64,000 nucleotides of DNA from positions 82,714,001 through 82,778,000 of the forward strand of contig NC_134013.1 of NCBI RefSeq assembly GCF_040712315.1, written 5' to 3'. A program made the position numbers and the translations under genes. Shown piece by piece: positions 23,440 through 35,667 of the stretch (position 1 is its first letter; every line of letters starts with the position of its first letter). Source of the stretch: Castanea sativa (Eukaryota; Streptophyta; Magnoliopsida; Fagales; Fagaceae). The notes beneath the pieces are model-generated. The model did no database searches. It saw nothing but the letters and a program-made list of their open reading frames with translations, and had not been told where the DNA came from.

Positions 23440-24412
23440 ATGCAATTAACCCTACTTCCTTTACAAATTTTTTTACATTCTTAACTTTTTACTTCTTTTT
23501 AATATATATATATATATATTTTTTATTTAATAGTTGAAATTGAAAGTCGTTCTTTCCAACTCTCAATCTCAATCATTCATTGCAATTACATCAGGTACAA
23601 TACCTCTCACTCCGGTTTGTAGCCTTCTGATTTGATTGGATGAGATGTTTATTTATACAACAAATATGGGTTTCTCCCAGGCATGTGAGAACATCATGTC
23701 AAACTCTTTGCGCCATTCCAAGCCGCATTAGAAATTAGAGTGATGTAGAAATCTGTTCAGTCATGAAAACAGAGTGTCCCCAGTTGCAAAAGTCCACGAA
23801 GGGGACATTATCTTTTTCTTTTTCTTTTTTTTTGGTAGAAAGAAAATAGGGACTCGCTAGGTTAAGCTAACACAATACTAATACCTGATGTCATGACAAA
23901 CCAGTCAACTCTGTTGAACCTACCAAATAAAGAAAGGGCCATTAGCTATGTTAGCAAATTTCATTGCAAACTAAATGATTGTTTATAAGTTCTACTTGGC
24001 ATTGTCTGATCACTTGCCGTAGGCTGCTTGGGTGGCTCTTGCAGAATGCTTGCAGAATACAAGACGTGCATCTAAAAATTTCTTCTTTTATTTTTTTTTC
24101 GCTTGCAATAAGTGATATAACAAGCTATTTGATTAGGGACATTTTCCAACAAGCATTCCAATGCAGAAAAAAATAACTATCATTCGCTAGCAAATTCAAG
24201 TGACGAGTACGCAAGCTATGAGGGTTAAGGAAAGCAGAAAAGAAGTTTTAATATGATTGAATTAGATAGAAATTCCAGGGGATGGAAAACCAACTACCCT
24301 AAACTTGCTTGGGAGGATACAATCAATCGCTTGGCTTGTCTTTCATGCGAGTGAGAGAAATCAACACCTTACATACCAGATAGGTCCCTCTCATAACATG
24401 TAAGCATCAAAT

Positions 24413-27400
24413 TTACTTTGCCTTTCTATTTACTTTCAGATATGGCAAGGCTCCAATCACGTTGTCATAGTCACTCCGGCTAACTGCTTGCTGTTTTATG
24501 ACAATAAACCAAAGCAGCATTAGAAAGCAATTTTACAGTGGCATTGAGACAATGATACTAAATCCAAGAGATAAAATATTAAAATTTATATGCAAATAGT
24601 AAACTATGCAATTAATTTGAATTTATTTTTCCCTCATGACATTAATGCAAACTCTCTTTCTAGAAGAATCAGTCTACTAAGTTCTACCTAACCCTTTGCA
24701 GTATCTGCATCAGAAACCAAATGTGAGTTGAAATGGAATGTTACACTGAGTATGTTGTAGTACCTCTTGGCCACATAGCTTAATCAAAATTTCTCAGTGG
24801 AAATGTTAACATTACTTGATTGGAGGAATCCACAAAATATTTTTAATTTTTTTAATTGGTAACAACGATGCACCTGATGGGTTTTAAATCCATGAATTCA
24901 CCCCACTTTGGTTATAAGGGGAGGAGGTGCCATTTGAGCTAGAGCTCATTGGCAATGAGATCTGATGGTTGGGGTTTGAACCGGTTTTGATCCTTAGCTT
25001 TTATAATGCTAATTGATTAATCCAAAAAAAGAGAGTAGCAAACCATCTAAATGAAAAGGACTAGAAGATTAAAGATATGGAACAAGTTATAAGGGTCCAA
25101 AATCCTTAGAACTTTTTCATGAAATGAATGAATTAAATAAATATCAGAGGCACTAGAAGGTAATTATGAGAATAGTCTTCAAACTGTAATGGACAAGAAA
25201 GTAATTATGAGGATGTATTATAATCATCCTTTGTAAGTACTTTCTCCCTGAATGATATCATTTACTTATAAAACTGATGAGAAGGTAATTTACCATTTTT
25301 TAATTCTGTAATAGAAGGCAAAGATGATCCTCTTCTGTTAAGATAACCAATTTCAATAGGTGGCACCACTCAACCTAACCTTGAACAATAAAGCTAACCA
25401 TAAATCACTTAACACCATTTTCTACAAAGCAACTACGGTTAATCTTTCTCATAGATATGAGGTCAAAACATTCTCCTCCTTAAAGATACATGGTAGAAAC
25501 CCGCAAGAAGATAAATAATGTTAAATGTTAATGTTAATGTTTGCGATTGTGCTTTTCCACTAGAAGATAAATGTCTTCAGGCTTCTTCACAAACATTAAC
25601 ATTATCATTGCTTTCTATTACTCCTTGGAACTGAACGCCTAAATATGACAACTCATGAAGAGGTCACCAAACAAAACCTATACCACCCAAAACTTCACAG
25701 CACAGGAAGTGAACATACTAGATAACAAACCCCAAGAAGGAAATTAAACAAGAGGTAACCCCTCATCTCTTTAAAGCAGCAATCGCATGACACTGTTGTA
25801 GGAGAATAATTAGACCTATTCTGTTAATTAAAATGTGATGATATTTCCATCTTAAATATCCAAACAACATCAAAATCTATCACAGAAACTGAGAGATGAT
25901 GAATGAACAGATGAATTCTATGACAGAAAAGAGGCCCTTCATAATAAGCAAACCCTACCTATTTCTGCCTCGTTACCACTCACCAAAGTTATGGGAGAAA
26001 AGGGGGTTAGAATTTAGAAAGATATTTAATACCAAGGACCACTACTTGTTCAAAGTTTTCACAAACCTAAAGGTCTGAAAGTGAATATTAAGATTGGGGT
26101 TTTTAATGAGCTCACAGGGCTTCCTGACTTTCCTCAACAGCACAACAAAAAAGGAAACATCTCAATCAGAGTAATCTCTAAAGTAGTATGTTCTCCATAT
26201 TGCATAGAATCTCGTTCATCCCTTTTCCCTCACACAGTCATGTATTTTTGCTACTGTAATGTATTTATACATGTAGATATAGACAAATATGTACACGCAA
26301 CATGAGAGATAATGCTTTTATCTCCTTAGCTTGACACATTTATCCAATCTTTTTCTAACAATATCAAGAATTTAGAAAATAAAAGATAATATTATCACTC
26401 AACCTGGGCCAACCATGTTCTCGTTGTTCATATTTTTTAATTATCAAAAACATGATAGTTTTGCCAAGAGCCTTGTAAACCTCCTGATATTTCTAACGGA
26501 GAAGTCCAACGTTCAAATCCCCCTCTCCCCCATTGTAATTATCGAATTATTAAAAATAAATAAATAAATAATAGAGAGAGAGAGAGAGAGAGGATAGTTT
26601 TCTGTATTTTTCTTCTTTTCACTCTTATAAGCTCCTCGAGTAGAACCCTGGTTCCCTATTTATACAAACATGATCCACTAATTATATCCTACTCACATGT
26701 TTTCTGAATTCTACCTCTAACTCAAACTAATTTAAAAACTAAAACCCACGTGGCATCTGTGTGTGGTGAATTGTAAACTAAGTAACTTTAATAACTTCCA
26801 TGCCTTAAAGACAGCCAAAGAACAGATTATCCCTAAAAAGAACATTTAACAAAACACACTACTAATAGGCTAACAGCCAGATTGGAAGGGGAAAAGGAAT
26901 GGAATGAAAATGATCTTTAAAAGACATTCAATCCATTCTCCTTTTTGGGAGTTCAGTGGGGAAATTTCTTAGTGGTTAAAAGGAAATGTCCATTCCATTC
27001 CATTCACTCTTTAAGCATTCCTCCCAAAAGTGGAAGAAACACTAATGTTTTTAATGAAATGGAGGTGAAAAATCGACTTTATCCCTATCTTGAGAAGACA
27101 AATAAAAGATAAAGTGTATACTAATAAAATCATATATTTCTTTCCTTTAAAAACTTCCAAACATAGTAGAAAAAAGAAAAAAAAAACCATATTCTGGTCC
27201 ATTCTTTTACAATCTACTCAACCCATTTCATTTCATTCCATTCTTTTATGAACTCCCAAGCTTAGTGTTAATTGTATAGTCTCCCCACAAACTTAAAGCA
27301 TGAATCATGAAATGAATAAGTCTAGGGACACACACCCAATCTTACATGCTGAAATGGTGGACTGTGAGTGTTGGACACTTTCTGCCCACTGCTTTTTACA

Positions 27401-28285
27401 TGGACCCCAACTTTTTTTTCCCACCACATTCACAATTGACCACTCAAGCAAGTTGTGAAATTGTGTTTGTGTGTGTCCACAGTATTGTTCTAAATAAAAT
27501 AGAAGCAAGTGACATGGTACAAGCAATAGATAAGATATAGAAAAATCCTAAAGAAGAATTTTAGGAACGAACACGGAAAATGTATATAGCAAGTAAGAAG
27601 CATTGTGCAAAGAAAGGGTACCATTTTGGAGAGACGCAATTTCCTCTTGGTATTCTTCTTATACAGCAAATGTTGCTTTCCAGCTCCCCTCCGAACTATT
27701 TTCCCTCTACCCGTCACCCTGAATCGCTTTGCTGACGCCTAACAAATAATTAGAAAAGAAGAAGCTCATTGAGAATATTTAGGATAGGAGGGAAAAGATA
27801 AACTCAAAAATTTGAACTTTGCACTGGGTTTAATCGAGTAGAGCCAAATTTCGTTTGGAAATGGCAATGCCGTGACATTTGAAATCCTAATTAACCGAAC
27901 TTGGGGTCTGTGAATTTCTCATTTATTTTCTTTTCCCGTGTTTTCTCAGCAACAAAAACTCCAATTCATAAACCCAGAGAGAGAGAGAGAGAGAGGAGGG
28001 GACCTTGTGGGTCTTCATTTTGTAGCCTTTGGCAGAGACAATGGTGAGAGAGCGAGGTCTCTGAGGAATTGTGCAGAGGTTGTTGTTGTTGTTGTGAGGA
28101 AAAAAGGAGCAGAACCCAGAAATGGAATTTGAGGAACTGAGTCTGAGTGAGCTCAACTTGTTGTTGAATGAAGCGAGCTTGATTGAGGCGTGAGAGGAAC
28201 GAGTCGAAGAAGAAGAAGAAGAAGGAGGGCATAATGGGGAAATTCTGAAACCGAAAGACAACGTTAAAGTTGCGGAGCAACCCAT
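24413..28285 (-). CDS. RPL35: Plastid 50S ribosomal protein bL35c
   Basis: Three exons on the minus strand: 28004-28285 (94 codons), 27622-27738 (39) and 24413-24490 (25 plus stop), all phase 0, giving 158 aa. Residues 1-84 are Ser-rich and basic with few acidic residues, as in a chloroplast transit peptide. The mature part starts [10 protein letters not shown], then [35 protein letters not shown] and ends [17 protein letters not shown], the whole bL35 fold. The protein binds rRNA in the large subunit of the plastid ribosome. The last exon is only 78 nt and lies 3131 bp beyond exon 2 across an intron holding several SINEs; a gene finder could miss it. From memory the Arabidopsis gene At2g24090 is next to ASG1 (At2g24100), as here. 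Confidence 0.93.
24839..24957 (-). mobile_element. tRNA-related SINE, minus strand (in bL35c intron 2)
   Basis: Read on the minus strand it has an A-box-like TAGCTCAAATGGCA, a B-box-like GGATTTAAAACCC and an A-rich tail. That is the order of a tRNA-derived SINE. Confidence 0.55.
24945..25036 (+). mobile_element. tRNA-related SINE, plus strand (in bL35c intron 2)
   Basis: It has A-box-like GAGCTCATTGGCAATG, B-box-like GGGTTTGAACC and an A-rich tail ending near 25036. It starts inside the 5' end of the minus-strand SINE, so the two stand head to head. Confidence 0.45.
26470..26573 (+). mobile_element. SINE copy 1 of a local family (in bL35c intron 2)
   Basis: It has CCTTGTAA, a B box GTTCAAATCC at 26511-26520, a C-rich spacer, TTGTAATTATCGAATTAT and an AAATAAATAAAT tail. 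The same order recurs at 33516 and 37226. The A-box region is shortened. A GA microsatellite follows at about 26574-26592. Confidence 0.65.
26870..27265. mobile_element. Possible MITE with GGAATGGAATGA ends
   Basis: AAAAGGAATGGAATGAAAAT near 26893 faces its inverted relative ATTTCATTTCATTCCATTC near 27226. An inner GGGAGTTCA/TGAACTCCC pair supports a foldback layout. No target-site duplication was found, and the two could be separate pieces. Confidence 0.3.
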
Positions 28286-29879
28286 GTTTTTTTTTTTTTT
28301 AAGCTTGTGGTCTTTCTTTCTTTTGCTCCTCTGCGGCAGAAGAAGCAGAAACTGTGTCTGGAATCTGGATAAAGGCCGGATTAATATGGACCTCAATCTT
28401 TCTTGGAATTTACGGATGAGGACACTGCCAGTGCCAGTTCATGGACTGGGTCCTGAGCTGGGCCTAGACCTGGTGTAAAATGGATCCGGGTTAAACCCAA
28501 ACAATTCTCTCACTCTCTCAATTTACAAGATCCCCCTAGAACTTGTCAAAAAAAAAATCCGTCCAAGAAAGTACTTTTTTTCTTATAGAATTATCATTTG
28601 ATTGCAAAGAAATTTAGTAGTTTTTATTAATGAAACTTAGAAATGTGCATGCACACATTTTCAAAAAATTTCCTTCTTTTTGGGTGATTTGAGGAGGGGG
28701 GTGCTAATAAGATTTAGAATAATGATCTGATTATGCCAAAGTGAAAATGAAATTTTCCAAAGACACCTTTTACAAGCTTTGCACAGTTTGTCTATTTTTA
28801 TTTTCTTAGATATCTTAGTTATGTGGGACAAGAGGTGTGGTCGGTGAAGAAGTAAGAGAGTCATAAGGGGCCATTCAATTTAAGGTGTATGTGAGGATGC
28901 CATGCAAAAGAGAGATGAGAAATTTATGGTAAGGGATGAGCCACATCCAGGAGTACCTCCATTTGGTAATCTGGGCTTTTATAGGCAAACGCATATGAGT
29001 GAAACTTGTGTAGGTGTTTAAAGACAAACGGATAACATGTGTCCTACAGGTAACATTCTCTTCTTGGGATATCATATAACCCACCAAATCACATAAATGC
29101 TCCCCCTAAGCCATCTCAAGTCTCAACCACACCTTTGGTCACATTTACAATCAGATCCTACTACTTGACCTTTGTCTCATGACCCCAAGCATGGTATGTT
29201 AAGCTTTAGCATGAAATGACTCCCTTGCCCAAAGGTGCTCGTCGGGCTCGTCCAATCACCCATGAATCAACATGGCTTATATTGGCTGTCTTGGGCCAGA
29301 GGGATGGGACTTGGACGTTAAGCAATACAACCTGTGCTAATTGCTGAGCAAGGCATTTCTGATGGGATGCAGTGAAGAAGAAGTAGAAACTGCTTCCTCA
29401 TTAAAGAAGAGCAGTAACCCCAGCGAGGATTATAAATGCAGCCTAATGAAGAATTTGAAAATGATAACAGAAGCTGTGCCTCATTATCTGTTGAAGAGTG
29501 AAATTACATTGATGTAGCATCTCTCATTTTGGCAAGCATCTTAAAAATAGCTTACCCAAGCAAAATGGTTTTGAATTGTCAAGCAGCTTTTCTGGTAACA
29601 ATATTTCTCCACAAGTACCTGACAAAAAAACTTTCTAAGCTATATATGTTAAAGAGATAACTAGAAACTACTACATTAGTATTTACTTCAATCTTACAAT
29701 CCAGTCACACATATGCTTAACGAATAGAAAAAATAGTGAAGTGCTCCATACATCCTTCGTGGGCATGATCTGCTGTTTCAGCGCAGAGTAGTTGGGCAGA
29801 AATTCATTCCTTGAGTAAGAGCACCCAAGAAGACAGTATAATTTTAACTGCAAAACTTTTTAGTTTCCATTTCTGGATA
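28286..29879. other. Intergenic between bL35c and NUP43
   Basis: It holds the bL35c leader and promoter on the left and the NUP43 3' flank on the right. The middle (about 29170-29520) is somewhat GC-richer, but every frame is broken by stops and I recognise no gene in it. Confidence 0.5.
28459..28464 (-). promoter_or_regulatory. RPL35: Site II-type TGGGCC motif upstream of bL35c
   Basis: The motif lies about 175 bp upstream of the bL35c ATG. Such motifs are common in plant ribosomal-protein promoters and are bound by TCP factors. Single short motifs also occur by chance. Confidence 0.35.
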
Positions 29880-32800
29880 TTATGGCCTTGTCAAGATGGC
29901 TATAGACTCCCACTCCAAACTACATATCATGTCCTGTATAGCCAAACATAGAACCATCACAAAATTTTAAGCAACCAGAGGGTTGGGGAAATAGATAAAA
30001 TCAAACCCATATTAATACAATTTTCACTTACCGAGGGGTTTTCCCGGTCAATGTCAAAGCTGTTGATTGCACAAGGTTCTGCCAATAGCTCTATGGGTTC
30101 TTCATCTGTGCAATATAAATAGTCAGTCAGTCCCACTTTACATTTTGGAAGCAAATTTCTGCTTCTTTAGAAAAAACAAAACAACCACTTCATCTCTTAG
30201 CAAATGAAATAACACAGGATTTTATCCCCAAAAGGGATCACTCAACAATAGTTACAACAATTCATACCTTGTTCAACCACAGCAAGGATACCATCCTCTG
30301 AGCATATAATAGCAGGTAAAATCCGTGAGGATGAGATGTTGCCCATGTTTGTAGACTTGGTATAGCAGTCATACTGAACCTCCCAAACCTCACTTTCACA
30401 TGCTGAAGGGATTGCAGCATCACCTGCCCCAATCCCAGAAAGAATAATTGGCTGTTGTTGCCACCTAAGATCCCAGGCAAATACAGTGCCTAAAGAGCCT
30501 CCTGCCTATATAATTACAATAGCATAAGATTCATGCAAACCAATTTTTTACTCAAAAAGCTAGCTCAGCTTTGACATGATCGTGCAAGAATCAGACAATT
30601 ATGTTGAATATCAGTGTATTAAAGAGATCGTGGACAATTATTTTGAAGTTTAAAAACCATTTGAATGTGATATCATTCTGAGCCATGATAATATGAGATG
30701 GATACTATAAAAACACATATCACATCAAATGTATTTCATTGGTTAATAATTACCGTTAGATTGTAACAGTTGCTTCCACTATTGCTGAAATGAAAGACAT
30801 GTTTTGACTTAAATAAGTAACATTATTGGAACATGACACAAGTCTCACGGTAACAAAATTCTATGCGAGGAAAGCAATGTTACAATTTTTAGAATCAGTA
30901 CATTAAAAAGTCCAGTACCCCATCACTTTATGGTGCATAAGCATGTTGATTCTATTGCTTGCATATGTACCCAGTGGTTTCCCCAAAAATAATTAGACAA
31001 TCAAATACAAGAGCTATCCCTTTGGCAAAACAATATGGATTGATATGCGTTTGAAACAGCAAAACAAGCAATAAACAGTTAAGAACTGATAATAAATAGA
31101 TTACTAAACCATTTCCACTAGCATCCAGATTCCCTTAATTTTTAGTTGAGTATTGGTTTCCATTGTAGTTGGCCAATGGTCACATTTCATTTGTAACTTC
31201 AACTTCAACCCAAGCATTACAGGATGTCTTGGCAGACAAGGGCAATACATTGTGGGAAGAAAGATATATGGTTAACCACAAAAAAAATGTACAGAGTACA
31301 TACAAATAGTTCAAGAAATTTTGAGAAAATAGGAAAGAGAGGGTGAGGGAGATACTAAGGATAAAGCTGCAAAAATACCCAATAGGTAATGTGTCAGAGT
31401 TCCAACATTCCATCAATTAAAAGAAACAAACCGAGAGAGTGAGAGAGGGCCGAGGCTCTCAACTCTTACCTAACTGATACCAAGTTACCAACATCTAAGC
31501 CAATGGCTAGAGATATTATCATATTATCAAATATTACTATGATTAAACAGCTAAGAGGCATGGACACCCCAAAATCACTGGCATGTTCATGTCGGACATG
31601 TGCTACACAGACACGCTGAGGACACTCCTGCATGCATGTCCTTGGTGTGCTAGGAGGAAAAGATTTATTTGCTTTTAATAGTTTTTAGTTAAATTTGTGT
31701 GTGTACTTATTTTATTTATTTGTTGAATTACCACGGAATACATTTAAATTTCTATGCTTTGATTTTATAAAATAAATTGACCCTCGCGTGTTTATGCATA
31801 TGCATTACTACTGTTTAACTAAGAAGTATAGACATGGAAATGACATGAACTAGAGAAACATCAATTCCTGAAAAATTAGAACATCGGCAGGGATATGACA
31901 ATTAATTGATTAATATCTTTAGGTATATTTCATTTATTTTTAGGCATATTTTATATGAAAAAAAACCACAAAATAAAAATTCTGTCCCACTAAATGGAAA
32001 GAAAAGAGGAGAGTACTAAGGAATGGTGGAGCAGGCATCTTACCAGACAAGTATGTTTTCTTGACGGATGAATATCAATGGAGTGTACAATCCCAGAAGT
32101 TGTTCCTTGAGTCCTGTAATATTACCACCACAAAATTTCCATATGCATATCATTTGAGATAGTATGGACAACTTTCTTAATTCTTAAGGGTAAATTAATA
32201 AGCACGAGGTCAAAGAATGAATTGTCCTTCAACATATTTCTATTTATGGAGTTAATACACTTCAAAATACATAGATTTTGTTCAGATGTGGTAAAATTAT
32301 ATGTTTGAATAAAACTCAGATTTCCACCTGTGAAAGGTTAGAAAAGATGCAATCAAGTCATTTAGAATACATATTTACACAAACAAACTGTGAAATAGAC
32401 ACTACAATAACAAAAGGTCAAAGAACAATTGTTTTAACCAAATCAAATGCCTAATGCCACCAACAATGCCTTGTACAAAATGACCTTTCACTAATGAATT
32501 GATCAAAGGCAATCTTATATATATTCAAAAGAGGAGAGGCATCAAATGTACAAAAAGAGCACTTGAAACACTCCTAAAGAATTACAAAGCAGGATTCAAA
32601 AGATTTATGAAATCAAGATAAGGCAATGAAGTGATGCTACCCAAAGTGGCCATCCACTCATAAAATGATCTAAGCAAAAATTGTTTGATATTATGATCTG
32701 GGCGTTCAACACCATCAAACATTTATTTGTTCTTCTCTAGCAAGATTGTCCACAGAACACAAAGAAGAGTTGTTGCTTTCCAAATCTTTTTGACTGAAAT

Positions 32801-34576
32801 GGCAGGGAAATTTGTTTGGCCAAAACTGCAGAAACTGGAGCATGACCTTTGGCATAACCCAAGACACGCCAAATAAAGTAAACACAAACAACCAGATATC
32901 TTGTGCCACCGATGCTCGCTCATGAAGCCACTAACCAGTAAAGCTTCATCCATGAAGCAAATAAACCTAAACAAAATACTGAAACCACGATTGTCATATC
33001 AAGAATGCAAATTCTCTCCCAACATCTGGTATATAAAATTTTTACCATCCGACTCCAAAAGTAACATCTTTATATATGCCTCAATATTTGAAGATTATAG
33101 TCTTATACTGAAATATCTTGCAATGAGCTTCCTCTTACATGAAATTTGAATTCTTATTGATTCCTCCACAGATGATGAAATGGTTCAACCAATGAATTAC
33201 TACCTAATGACTAACATGGCCAATACCAATCAATACCACCGAAATGTTAAATGCATAAATCAAATGCAAATTGTCAGCCATCTGTGGAAATAAAAATGAC
33301 TCCAAAAATTTGGGCCATGGCAGGGACCAATTTGTAAGCAAAAATGAGACAATGGCTATCAACCCAGCCCAATTTTTTTCCAAATTTTATGAACATTATG
33401 GTACTTATCCCATCCTCATTTTCATTAATGAAATCAGCCTAGCCAAGCCCAAATTTTAAGTTCTCATTTATTTTTAGGTTTCCACTGTTCTAATAATAAC
33501 TAAACAAATAGCCAAAAACCTTGTAGTCAACTAGTTGACACCTCCTAGCGTTTCCAACAGAAACATCCAGATTCAAATCTTCCTCCCCCAACTATTGAAT
33601 TATCAAAAAATAATAATAACAACTAAACAAATAGGAGCAAGCAGCAAATGAGCACACTAATTTATGACTAGGACAATCTTAAGAACATCCATCCAACATC
33701 CTTAAATATTTGGTTCTTTTACATATTTGATACAGAAAATTATCAATTTAGGCCAATGTTTTTTTCTTCATTTTCAACAATTACAATTTTAAGTTCTGAA
33801 TCACTAAAACAGTCAGCTTTCCTAAAAGTACCATCCCAATTTTCATACATACACGCGCAAATTAACAATTTAAAAGCTATATAAACTATAATGTAGCAAG
33901 AAACATAATGTTGGAACCTAAAAATAACTCACCAATTGCCCTTGAACTGAGAAACCGCCCCGCCAGGTTTCCTCTGATCCCACCACTGAAGACTAAACCC
34001 ATAACCCCCGGTGGCAAACTCCACCGGCGATGCCCATTTCGCCGCGGTATACGAAACCAACCCATCACTATCGAAAACCCGGCGACAACTCAACCCGGAA
34101 CCCGTAACCCCAACCAGATTGACCCTCCCATCCTCCCCAACGGTCACACACTCAGCCCCACCGTCCTTCACATCGACACAAGACACGGGCCCAACGTGCA
34201 GGTCCTTCGCCGGCACCGAGCACTCGGACTCGAGCGAGGCGTCGACGGCGTTGGCGAAGAGGAGGTGGAGGGAGCCGGAGAAGGTGGAGGCGGCGATGAG
34301 GGGTTTGTGGGTTGGGGTTTGGGAGGTCTTGAGGGAGGAGATTCGGGAAGGCGGAGAAAATGTGGATTGAGGGGTTAGGGTTAGGGTTTGGGATTGGGGA
34401 TTGAGGGAATGGATTTCGAGGGAAGGGGTGTTGGAATCGGAGTCGAAGAGAGAGAGGACGGTGAAGCGGTCGAAGGCGGAGAGCTGAGGGAGCCAGCGGA
34501 CGGCGTCGATGTATTTGGTTTGTGGGAGTCTGTGGATTTGAGGTGGGTCTCGGAGAGCTGTGCCTGTGATTGCCAT
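29880..34576 (-). CDS. NUP43: Nucleoporin NUP43 (WD40 repeat)
   Basis: Five exons on the minus strand: 33933-34576, 32044-32113, 30268-30505, 30032-30105, 29880-29933. Phases join to give 359 aa, close to the roughly 360 aa I recall for Arabidopsis At4g30840. The first exon begins with MAITGTALRDPPQIHRLPQT and carries WD40-type strands (AASTFSGSLHLL, VSCVDVKDGGAECVTVGEDG). Exons 2-3 hold HSIDIHPSRKHTCL and GTVFAWDLRWQQQP. The C-terminus is CSLEWESIAILTRP. NUP43 is a beta-propeller subunit of the outer-ring Nup107-160 complex of the nuclear pore, which works in mRNA export and pore assembly. Exon 1 is GC-rich; intron 1 (1819 bp) holds a LINE relic and a SINE. A GA microsatellite stands in the leader (about 34647-34665). 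The promoter faces the small gene at 35668. Confidence 0.92.
32560..32990 (-). mobile_element. Decayed LINE 3' fragment inside NUP43 intron 1
   Basis: Minus-strand frames, broken by a frameshift and a stop, read FGVSWVMP, then LCVLWTILLEKN, then VERP and SFYEW. This order is typical of the C-terminal zf-RVT part of plant LINE polyproteins. It is in the same orientation as NUP43 and is inactive. Confidence 0.65.
33516..33622 (+). mobile_element. SINE copy 2 of the local family (in NUP43 intron 1)
   Basis: It has CCTTGTAG, A-box-like TAGTCAACTAGTTGACACC, B-box-like ATTCAAATC, then CTCCCCCAACTATTGAAT, and a tail of TATCAAAAAATAATAATAA. It lies antisense to NUP43. Confidence 0.65.
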
Positions 34577-35667
34577 TGTTGGGGTTTTTGAATTTTTGGG
34601 GGGTTTTGGCTCTCAAATGTGTGTGTGAAGAAGTAGCTGTGTGTGAGAGAGAGAGAGAGAGACAGAGGGGTTTTGGGACTCAATCCCTCCTAAACACTTT
34701 TTTGTTTTTGTCTTTGAGAAAAGCCTTCCCTCCTAAATTTAACAAACTGCACACTTCAACAAGCTACACAACCCTTTTTTTTTTTTTTAAGAGAAAATTA
34801 AAAATAAAAATAAAAATAAACTTTTTTGATTGTTTTTTATATTTTTCATAAAAGTGTATTAAAATTTTCTTAAAATAGACTATTAACAATTGTCCTAAAA
34901 GTACCTGTTAATAAGAGCTAACTTTTTTTAATAACACTGGCTATTAGGATACTGTAAATTTTTTTGTAAATGTTGAATTGACCATCTCTTCATTAATATT
35001 ATTGATTGTTTCCATCCATAGGCACATGTTAGTATGTTACAACCTAGTTTAGACTGATGTTTGAAATATTACAAATTTTATTATATAAAATTTACAAATT
35101 GATGTACCACCAAACTCTAAAAAACAACTAAAACATTCATTTAATTCTCAAAAAAGTAAAAATCAAACATTCATTTGTTTTGTTTTAAAATTCACCAATC
35201 ATATATATTGTCACACTAGTTTATAAGGTTTTGCACCAAAACAAAACTGTAGTATTTTTAACATATTTCAATAATTTAATGCTTTCAAAAAATAAAATAA
35301 AATAATTTAACCATATGTTTATTACGTTGTTTTAATGGGCATCAATTAATCTACTTCAATTAAAATTTGGTCTTTCTTTCCCGTTATATGACCATGTCAA
35401 AAGTCAAAACACTATTAATTTTTTTCTTTTAAGGTACAACTCTTTCTAGTTTCTACAAAATATGATCACATTATTAGGTTTTTTTTTTTATTTATTAAAG
35501 TGTTTACTCATTAGTGGGAGAGGCTTTACAAATTTTATGCTTTAAATTTTTTTTTTTTTGGTCAGTGGGAATCATTACTTGATTGCTTTAGTAGCGATAT
35601 CTTTTGAAATTACAAGTTTGCCCTTGTCGGATAAAGGAATGGGATTGTAAAGATTGGTCAAAGAGTG
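34577..35667. other. Divergent intergenic region NUP43 / small membrane protein
   Basis: The NUP43 leader with its GA run is on the left; the rest is AT-rich. I see no gene. It serves as promoter for both flanking genes. The last 90 bp is probably leader of the gene at 35668. Confidence 0.5.

Larger units (their letters stand above)
19910..24412. other. Long AT-rich intergenic stretch
   Basis: I see no gene here. The stretch contains one probable foldback MITE (20685-20982), GATA/GA microsatellites near 22210-22225 and 22453-22479, a 26-bp tandem duplication and a short hairpin near 23.3-23.4 kb. The small frames lack recognisable domains. Confidence 0.5.

Noticed and set aside
33908..34616. 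Long open frames on the plus strand and in another minus frame across NUP43 exon 1.
   Set aside because: They are shadows of the GC-rich NUP43 exon; only the minus frame starting at 34576 has family motifs and proper splice joins.
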